Source: Gemmatimonadota bacterium
GTDB lineage: Bacteria > Gemmatimonadota > Gemmatimonadetes > Gemmatimonadales > Gemmatimonadaceae
Assembly: GCA_026387895.1 (NCBI GenBank)
Contig: JAPLKT010000037.1
Span: 1 to 40,477 of the forward strand
DNA length: 40,477 nucleotides
Reading direction: 5' to 3'
A program made the translations under genes and the position numbers. The notes beneath the pieces were generated by a model that was not told the origin of the DNA, did not search any database, and worked only from the letters and a program-made list of their open reading frames with translations. Below are positions 22,557 to 28,235 of the stretch, piece by piece. Numbering within the stretch: the first letter of the stretch is position 1; every line of letters begins with the position of its first letter.

Positions 22557-23124
22557 GCGAAGGGGACGAAGACGCGGGCGAGCTCCGGCCGGATTTCCGG
22601 CCTTGGCACCCACCCGATACCACCAACGACGGCCCGTTCGAACTGTCAAAAGTTCGGACGGACTCCCTGCCACCATGACACGAGCGGCGGGTCGGGAAGT
22701 AACGGATGCCAGGTTGGGAGGGCGCCCTATGGGTCGGGAGCCCACCACCAGCCGGACAGGCGCTGCAGCCGTAACCTGCCTCCGCTATCTGGAAGAATAA
22801 CCAGATACGCCATGATTCGAGGCGGACCAGGGTCACGGTGGCGGTATCGCGTCCCACCACCGACTGCAGCTGGCGCAGTGAGCCCGGCTGGGCTTGCAAC
22901 CAGGCGCTGTCGGTGAGTGCGTCAAGGTAGGGCGCTAAGGCCGATTCGGCGAGCCCCTGAGCCGTGACCTGCGCGCGGCCCGCCCGTGCGAGCCGCAGGT
23001 CCTGCAGGGACGCGTCCAGCGCCATCCCGCCGAGCATCGCGACCACCAGGAGCGCCGTCAGGGCGAGGGGGAGGGCGATGCCTCGACGCGAGCCGTCAAA
23101 GCCACCCCCGCGGGGAGCCCTCAT
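22480..23124 (-). CDS. PilX-like pilus assembly protein; 3' end doubtful
   Basis: The first 100 residues look like a PilX-type minor pilin component: a basic start with RRG then IALPLALTALLVVAMLGGMAL, one membrane helix, and SLQDLRLARAGRAQVTAQGLAESAL (amphipathic helix with conserved Glu). The Glu expected at +5 of a mature pilin is absent, as is common in PilX. After RLESWR (about residue 110) the open frame continues for about 100 residues rich in Cys, Ser, Arg and rare codons and runs 77 bases into pilM, which is implausible. In the -1 frame the same DNA reads MAYLVILPDSGGRLRLQRL then SGWWWAP and stops at 22727, giving a compact 132-aa protein. The start overlaps the pilW-like stop (ATGA). 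Confidence 0.6.
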   Translation of the reverse strand: MRAPRGGGFDGSRRGIALPLALTALLVVAMLGGMALDASLQDLRLARAGRAQVTAQGLAESALAPYLDALTDSAWLQAQPGSLRQLQSVVGRDTATVTLVRLESWRIWLFFQIAEAGYGCSACPAGGGLPTHRAPSQPGIRYFPTRRSCHGGRESVRTFDSSNGPSLVVSGGCQGRKSGRSSPASSSPSHVIFTAQEDNRGSRYRFRPHKSGRD

Positions 23125-23948
23125 GGCACGCTCCGCGTCATAGGCGGCACGATGACGGTGAGCGGGCCACGCCCGAGCGTCTTGGACGCGGCCGCCCGAA
23201 CCGTAACGTCCACCACGCCGGTCGGCAGCACACGGAACCGGAGCCCGCTGTCAGCTGGCGCGGCCAGTGGTCCCGCCACCGGCTGGGACCCTCCACAGTG
23301 TCCGGGCAGATCACAGCCCCGATAGGCCAACTCCCAACTCTTGTCGGTCCCGCGCACGAGCCCCCACCGCCCTCGGCGCACAATGCGCACCGGCGTCCCG
23401 ACCACGGTACTGAGCGGGAGTGCGCTCGCTACTACCACCCGTGTCACCGGACGTCGGAATACGCTGTCGCTCCGCGTCTGAAACCCCGTGGCCGGCAGAC
23501 ACCCCGCAGGATCCACCCGTGACAGTGCGGAATCCACCAGATAGCGTCGCCACCCCAGCGACGTGGTGTCGTACACATACAGCAGATCTCCGGCCGCTGG
23601 CGTGTACCGCCACCGACTCAGGGGGCGCCCGGTGGAACTCTGCGCCGGAGGGAGCGTGAGCACGCGCGTGCCCCAACTACACACCACCGAGCTCCCCACA
23701 TGCGCAAGCAGGTCGATCGCCGTATCGCCGCGCGGGACAAGGCTATCGCCAAGCGACCCTCGAATCTCGGATCGCAGCACCGACTCGACCTCCTGCTCGA
23801 GTCGCGCCGCATCACTCGCGAAGCTCGCGGTGCGCCACCGGCGCTCCGCCGCCAGCATGGCTGCCACCGCGAGCGCCGCAACCAGGCCACTGATACCGAG
23901 CGCCACGATCATTTCCGCAAGCACGGCCCCCGGACGGCGCCTCTTCAC
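23121..23948 (-). CDS. PilW-like minor pilin
   Basis: I choose the GTG at 23948, which overlaps the pilV-like stop (GTGA) and gives a 275-aa product opening with a class III-like prepilin signal: KRRRPG cut before AVLAEMIVALGISGLVAALAV. The Glu at mature position +5 is present, as required for pilin assembly. A long helix and a large C-terminal region follow, with several Cys (WGTRVLTL..DPAGCLP, YRGCDLPGHCGG) that may form disulfides. Minor pilins of this type prime pilus assembly at the tip. The in-frame extension to 24104 has no signal and was rejected. The ATGA overlap with the pilX-like gene suggests coupled translation. Confidence 0.82.
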   Translation of the reverse strand: MKRRRPGAVLAEMIVALGISGLVAALAVAAMLAAERRWRTASFASDAARLEQEVESVLRSEIRGSLGDSLVPRGDTAIDLLAHVGSSVVCSWGTRVLTLPPAQSSTGRPLSRWRYTPAAGDLLYVYDTTSLGWRRYLVDSALSRVDPAGCLPATGFQTRSDSVFRRPVTRVVVASALPLSTVVGTPVRIVRRGRWGLVRGTDKSWELAYRGCDLPGHCGGSQPVAGPLAAPADSGLRFRVLPTGVVDVTVRAAASKTLGRGPLTVIVPPMTRSVP

Positions 23949-24292
23949 GGCGCGCAGCGCGTGGTCGCGGTGACCACCACAGCCCGCTGCGCGCGTATTG
24001 GCCGAATGCTGTCGGAGAGCAGCCATGCGCCGGCGACCGCGCGCGCAGACCAGTGCATGTCGCCCCACGCCCCACGCCGCCAGCCACTGGAGTCGGCGCC
24101 GCACGCTCGCGAGGCAAAGAGCTCGATCTGCTCCCGTACCGCGCGCGCGCCTTCGCGTTCCGCGTCGGCGATCAGTCGTAAGCGCTGTTCGGCAAGCAAC
24201 ACCGTCGCGAGGCTACCGCCGGCCACCGAGGCCAAGAGGAGCGCGACGACAACTTCGGTGAGCGTGAATCCTGCGGTGCGGGTCGTGTGCAT
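23945..24292 (-). CDS. PilV-like minor pilin
   Basis: The 115-aa product from ATG 24292 has a canonical prepilin signal: TRTAG cut before FTLTEVVVALLLASVAGGSLA, with Phe at +1 and Glu at +5. The remaining 85 residues form a short helix and a small Arg/Ala-rich domain with Cys at about residues 65 and 113. Upstream in-frame codons to 24370 overlap the pilA terminator and were rejected. It is the first gene after the pilA terminator and so the likely start of the pilV-W-X-M-N-O-P-Q transcript; no firm promoter was recognised in the 80 bases before it. Confidence 0.8.
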   Translation of the reverse strand: MHTTRTAGFTLTEVVVALLLASVAGGSLATVLLAEQRLRLIADAEREGARAVREQIELFASRACGADSSGWRRGAWGDMHWSARAVAGAWLLSDSIRPIRAQRAVVVTATTRCAP

Positions 24293-24368
24293 AGGGCGCA
24301 CGATACCGGAGCGTCCACCGCCCCTTGGCATCAAAGCATTGCCATGCAACGCAAAATCACCCGGGCAC

Positions 24369-24408
24369 AAAAAAAGCGGGCCGGACGAGAATCGTCCGGC
24401 CCGCTTTT
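24369..24408 (-). terminator. Strong Rho-independent terminator after pilA
   Basis: A perfect 17-bp stem (24372-24388 with 24392-24408) with a 3-base loop lies 12 bases past the pilA stop. Read leftward it is followed by a run of seven T (24375-24369), the textbook form. It should separate the highly expressed pilA message from the minor-pilin genes. Confidence 0.92.
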
Positions 24409-24420
24409 CACAGCAGGGTA

Positions 24421-24804
24421 TTACGGAACGTCAGTGCAGACCGGCTCGCCCGAGTTGGTCGCGGTGCCGATAGTGATTGTGCACGTCTTATTCGGCGCGT
24501 TGGTGTGCGTTGCGGTGGCCGTCCACGTGTTGACACCTACCGCACTCATCACAACCGTCACGCCAGTCGACGCCTTGTAGCTGGTGCCGAGGTCGGCGAC
24601 CGATGCCGAATAGTTGCTGGTGTGATCCGCGAAGTAGGCTTCCTGGGCGGTCACCATGTTACGCAGGTCCGACTGCATCGAGGCAACGTACGCCTTTTCC
24701 TTGGTGGTCGAGAACTTCGGAATGGCGATTGCGGCCAAAATTCCGATGATCACAACGACGATCAGCAACTCAATCAGGGTAAAGCCCTTACGCTTGGACA
24801 GCAT
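24421..24804 (-). CDS. pilA: Major type IV pilin PilA
   Basis: The 127-aa precursor has a short basic leader MLSKRKG cut before FTLIELLIVVVIIGILAAIA, the classic type IVa pilin N-terminus with Glu at +5. The mature protein is about 120 aa. The globular part is rich in Ser, Thr, Asn and Ala and ends with two Cys (108 and 123) that would close the usual C-terminal disulfide loop. AGGAG (24812-24816, minus strand) lies 7 bases before the ATG, a much better ribosome site than its neighbours have, fitting high expression. It has its own terminator and a 209-base upstream region. The Ser/Thr-rich surface makes it a possible substrate of the adjacent glycosyltransferases (inference). Confidence 0.95.
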   Translation of the reverse strand: MLSKRKGFTLIELLIVVVIIGILAAIAIPKFSTTKEKAYVASMQSDLRNMVTAQEAYFADHTSNYSASVADLGTSYKASTGVTVVMSAVGVNTWTATATHTNAPNKTCTITIGTATNSGEPVCTDVP

Positions 24805-24842
24805 TGCACAACTCCTGTTTAAACGGGGTGAGATGCCAACGT

Positions 24843-24859
24843 GGACAAGACGATTGTCC
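24843..24859. promoter_or_regulatory. Inverted repeat upstream of pilA
   Basis: GGACAA, 5-base spacer, TTGTCC (24843-24848 and 24854-24859) is a perfect dyad 38 bases upstream of the pilA ATG. It could be an operator or a 5'-leader hairpin. Further upstream the DNA is AT-rich (24895-24975) and contains minus-strand TATACAT (24899-24905), a possible -10 element; no sigma-54 GG/GC pair was found. Confidence 0.4.
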
Positions 24860-25013
24860 CTGAAAGAAGTTTCACTGGGGTCGCCCTACGTTCCGAGAAA
24901 TGTATAGCACTTGAGCCGCCTGCGGAATACCCTAAGCCTAACTACATACATTGCAACACCTTAGTAACAACAATTACCGTCCACTGGTGCCCGGTCCGCC
25001 CCGCGAGTGCCGA

Positions 25014-26762
25014 TTACGGCCTTGCGAAGTGATGCGTTTCTTTCCGCCTGTGGGTGGCGTCCCCCGAGTCGTTGGCAACCAGCGCGCTGTCCGCCACTGC
25101 CTTCATAAATGTATAGGCTGGGCGATTGCTCCCATAGGAAATCCCCACGCGGGCCTCCGTCCGCGCGGTATGCCACTGACCCAACTCCAGATGACACGCG
25201 ACAAGCTCCACCCGTGCGACCAGTAAGTTGGGATCAATGGCGAGCGCGGCTCGAAACTGAGGAATCGCTACCTGACATAAATGCGCTTCACGGTACTGGT
25301 GCGCCAAGCCAGCTCGGACGACAGCATACTCGGGGAGCAACGCAATTGCGGTCCGCCATTCACGCTCCCCTTCGACGAAGCGACGCTGATCGAATAACAG
25401 GGAACCGAGTGCGTAGTGACTCCGGTAGTTCAGCGGTGCATCGCGCGCGAGTGTCTCGAAGACCTGATCATTGTCGCGCCATGTCCGCTGGCGCTCTGCG
25501 CTGTGCGCGGTGCCGGCGACGACCAGTGCGGCCACCACGCCGCCCGCGGCGAGCTTCGCCACGCGTGGGGCATGGTGGAGTCGACGCACCATCCATCCGC
25601 CCGCGACCCCAACCGCGAGCATCGCACCCACACTTGGCAACAGCAGCGTGCGTTCCGCGAGCAGCACCCCCGTGGGGATCAGGATATTGACCACGGGTAC
25701 CAAGCAGATCGTGCTCCACACGATGCCGAAGGCCACCAGTGGTGCGCGACGCAGGCAGATAAGTGTCAACAGCGCGGTGCAACCCACAAACAGGATCCCT
25801 GGCACGAGCTCGACATGCCAGCTCGTGTGGACATGGACGAACGCCGGCGAGTAGTCGGCGTAGAGGCGCGCCGGCCACAGCAGGAGGCGTCCGAACTCTG
25901 GAACGAGTCCGAGCATCACGACTGCGCTCTGCGCCATGCTCAGGTTCTGCAGCGAGGGATGCGGGCTATCACCGACGAGATCGACCAAGACCGCGGTGCG
26001 GATCGCCAAGAAGAGCGTCGCTAGGAGGGCGAGCTTGAGCAGAAACGCCGCGGATTCGTCGAGCCGTTCGCGCCATGGGCGCGGATCCTGCACCACGAGA
26101 AGTTCGACGGCAATCAGCAGCGCTGGGAGCACAATGACATGCTCTTTGAAGAACAGGCCGACCGCGTACAGCGCAGCGATTCCCGTGGCATCGCCGCCGC
26201 GCAGGGGGAGTCCGTCCCGTCTGGCGCGCACGTAGAGTGCCGTCGCCCCGAGCACGGCGCATGCCGCCCAGAGTTCTGCTTGCCCCACGACGTTCCCGAC
26301 GGCTTCGACATGCACGGGGTGCGCCGCAAACAGCAGACCGGCGATCGTGGCAGCAACGCGCGGCAGGAGCTGCAGGGCGAGCCAGTACATGAGCACGCAC
26401 ACGGTCACGTACAGCACGATGTTGACCATGTGGAACACCAACGGCTGGCCGCCACCGACCACCCATTGGAGCGCATACACGAAAATGGCCATCGGACGGT
26501 ACAGCGAGGACCCGCGCACGCTGGGCCAGTATGATTCGGTGAAGAAATGCCACGGCGCACGCAGTGCATGCACGCGCGCGTTCTGGACGATGATCCACTG
26601 ATCGTCGTACGCAAAGCCGTTGTGGATCCCCGTGATGGACGCCGCGAGCGCCACGCACGCGATCACGACCGCCCACGGGCGCCAGTCGATTGGGTCATCC
26701 GCGCCCACGGGGCCCACCGTGCCAATGGCAGACGGCGAAACGCCCCCGTCGCGCAGACTCAC
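25014..26762 (-). CDS. TMTC-like multispanning glycosyltransferase with TPR repeats
   Basis: The 582-aa product starts at GTG 26762, overlapping the upstream glycosyltransferase stop (GTGA). It has a polytopic membrane region of about ten helices (residues 30-410). An early acidic pair lies in GFAYDDQW (Asp53-Asp54), the expected catalytic site of GT-C enzymes, and FAAHPVHVEAVGNVVGQAEL (about 145-164) resembles the HP-x-H-x-EAV signature of the TMTC O-mannosyltransferase/DUF1736 family. The C-terminal 150 residues are soluble TPR repeats (NYRSHYALGSLLFDQRRF, REWRTAIALLPEYAVV, AIPQFRAALAIDPNLLV). Family members transfer mannose from a polyprenyl-phosphate carrier to Ser/Thr of exported proteins. 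Its neighbours support this: a DPM-synthase-like gene upstream and pilA downstream. The substrate is inference. Confidence 0.8.
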   Translation of the reverse strand: MSLRDGGVSPSAIGTVGPVGADDPIDWRPWAVVIACVALAASITGIHNGFAYDDQWIIVQNARVHALRAPWHFFTESYWPSVRGSSLYRPMAIFVYALQWVVGGGQPLVFHMVNIVLYVTVCVLMYWLALQLLPRVAATIAGLLFAAHPVHVEAVGNVVGQAELWAACAVLGATALYVRARRDGLPLRGGDATGIAALYAVGLFFKEHVIVLPALLIAVELLVVQDPRPWRERLDESAAFLLKLALLATLFLAIRTAVLVDLVGDSPHPSLQNLSMAQSAVVMLGLVPEFGRLLLWPARLYADYSPAFVHVHTSWHVELVPGILFVGCTALLTLICLRRAPLVAFGIVWSTICLVPVVNILIPTGVLLAERTLLLPSVGAMLAVGVAGGWMVRRLHHAPRVAKLAAGGVVAALVVAGTAHSAERQRTWRDNDQVFETLARDAPLNYRSHYALGSLLFDQRRFVEGEREWRTAIALLPEYAVVRAGLAHQYREAHLCQVAIPQFRAALAIDPNLLVARVELVACHLELGQWHTARTEARVGISYGSNRPAYTFMKAVADSALVANDSGDATHRRKETHHFARP

Positions 26763-27460
26763 GGGAACAGATTAAACCGAATAATGTGACCGATGGCGGC
26801 GACCCCGTCGCGCCAGCCAATCTTCTTCCCTTCCGCGTAGGTACGGCCGGAATACGAAATCGGCACCTCAAAAATACGCGCGTGCCGCATGGCCAACTGC
26901 GCCGTGACTTCGGGCTCAAAGCCGAACCGTTCCGATGTGAGCGTCAGCGACCGGGCAAGATCGCCCGTGATCGCTTTGTAGCACGTCTCCATGTCGGTGA
27001 GGTTCAGATTCGTGAGCATGTTGCTGAACATGGTCAGCAGGGAGTTGCCCACCGAGTGCCAAAAGTAAAGCACCCGATGCGGACCGCCAAGGAACCGCGA
27101 GCCGAACACCGCGTCGGCGCGCCCGGCAATGATCGGGTCCAGCATCGCGGGCCAGTCGGCGGGGTCATACTCAAGATCGGCGTCCTGCACGATGACGACA
27201 TTCCCCGTGCTCGCGGCGAGCGCGGTGCGGATCGCCGACCCCTTGCCGCGATTGCGGTCGTGCAGAATCAGTACGTCGATCCGCCCTTCGTCTTTCAACC
27301 GCTGCAGAATCGCGCGCGTGCCGTCGGTCGAGGAGTCATCGACGCAGATAATCTGCTGACGCACCGGCACCGAGCGCACTTGGTCGAGGATTTGCTCGAT
27401 CGTGTTGCGCTCATTGAACACCGGGATGAGCACCGAGAGCACGAGACTCTCGATCGGCAT
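26759..27460 (-). CDS. Family 2 glycosyltransferase, dolichyl-phosphate mannose synthase-like
   Basis: The 233-aa product from ATG 27460 is a GT-A fold enzyme: LSVLIPVFNERNTIEQIL (nucleotide-sugar binding), CVDDSSTDGT, RNRGKGSAIRTAL, the metal site QDADLEYDP, and GSRFLGG. A C-terminal part GFEPEVTAQLA, ISYSGRTYAEGKKIGWRDG is typical of polyprenyl/dolichyl-phosphate mannose (or glucose) synthases without added membrane helices. It would load a sugar onto undecaprenyl phosphate for the TMTC-like enzyme encoded directly downstream (4-base overlap). Alternative in-frame ATGs exist at 27478 and 27514; none has a clear Shine-Dalgarno, and 27460 fits the family best. The sugar cannot be determined from sequence. 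Confidence 0.88.
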   Translation of the reverse strand: MPIESLVLSVLIPVFNERNTIEQILDQVRSVPVRQQIICVDDSSTDGTRAILQRLKDEGRIDVLILHDRNRGKGSAIRTALAASTGNVVIVQDADLEYDPADWPAMLDPIIAGRADAVFGSRFLGGPHRVLYFWHSVGNSLLTMFSNMLTNLNLTDMETCYKAITGDLARSLTLTSERFGFEPEVTAQLAMRHARIFEVPISYSGRTYAEGKKIGWRDGVAAIGHIIRFNLFP

Positions 27461-27693
27461 CGGAGTGACGCCGCGCATGTGGCGAGCGGGCTGGGCGATT
27501 GACGACGGTACCATAAGTGCAGAGCAAGATAGCCAAAATCGGCGTGGGGAGCAGGCTCTGGGGAAAACCGGGGGGGGAAACCCGAGGAAAACCGGGCACA
27601 GCCGGGGACGGCGCGGTGCAGTCACGCCGTCCGAGCGGACACACCGGCGCGTCCTGCGCTATCGTTCACGGGTGGGAACGTTCGCACGAGCCC

Positions 27694-27726
27694 GGGGGAA
27701 TCCAGGGGGAATCCAGGGGGAATCCA
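27694..27726. repeat. Three tandem 11-bp repeats ending at the arfB start
   Basis: Three perfect copies of GGGGGAATCCA lie head to tail and end one base before the arfB ATG. Each copy carries a G-run that could act as a Shine-Dalgarno; the last sits 7 bases from the ATG. The preceding 150 bases also contain related G-rich pieces (GGAAAACCGGG twice near 27560-27600). Confidence 0.9.
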
Positions 27727-27727
27727 G

Positions 27728-28174
27728 ATGAGTCTGCCCGCAATGGAAGTTCTGGGACTGCGCGTCAGTGCCGCCGTGACGATTCCGGCCAGCGAAATCG
27801 AGTTTCGCGCCAGCCGAAGCAGTGGACCGGGAGGGCAGCATGTGAACACCTCCAGCACCCGCGTCGAGCTCACGTGGAATGTCGTGCGCTCCGCAGCCCT
27901 GACCACCGATCAGCGCGCACGAATCCTCGCCAAGCTGTCGTCAAAGATCGACGGCGACGGCACGCTCCGCGTCGTGGTCAGCGACACGCGGAGCCAAAAG
28001 CAAAACCGCGCGATTGCCGAAGAACGACTCGCGGCCACGGTGCATCACGGACTCCTCGTGCGGAAACCGCGCAAGAAAACCAAACCGGGTCGCGCCGCGG
28101 TGGAACGTCGCATCAGCAGCAAAAAGAAGCAGGGCGCAAAAAAGAAGACCCGGCGCTTTTCCGGCGACGAGTGA
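27728..28174 (+). CDS. arfB: Alternative ribosome-rescue factor ArfB-like (peptidyl-tRNA hydrolase)
   Basis: The 148-aa product has the release-factor GGQ motif in SSGPGGQHVNTSSTRVEL (Gly35-Gln37), followed by a class I release-factor core (LRVVVSDTRSQKQNRAIAEERL). A very basic C-terminal tail (RKPRKKTKPGR, SSKKKQGAKKKTRR) in ArfB/YaeJ enters the empty mRNA channel of stalled ribosomes. It lacks the codon-recognition domains of RF1/RF2 and has the length of ArfB (about 140 aa). It frees ribosomes stuck at the 3' end of broken mRNAs. The ATG at 27728 follows three tandem G-rich repeats. It is divergent from the glycosyltransferase gene and ends at a strong terminator. Confidence 0.92.
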   Translation: MSLPAMEVLGLRVSAAVTIPASEIEFRASRSSGPGGQHVNTSSTRVELTWNVVRSAALTTDQRARILAKLSSKIDGDGTLRVVVSDTRSQKQNRAIAEERLAATVHHGLLVRKPRKKTKPGRAAVERRISSKKKQGAKKKTRRFSGDE

Positions 28175-28182
28175 ACCGGGAA

Positions 28183-28227
28183 TGACGAACGGGCGCGGCT
28201 GCCATCGGCAGCCGCGCCCGTTCGTCA
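28183..28227. terminator. Bidirectional terminator between arfB and metalloprotease genes
   Basis: A perfect 21-bp GC-rich stem (28183-28203 with 28207-28227) has a 3-base loop ATC. It is 8 bases past the arfB stop and 8 bases past the convergent metalloprotease stop, so it can serve both. There is no T-run on either side. Confidence 0.85.
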
Positions 28228-28235
28228 CACCCCAA

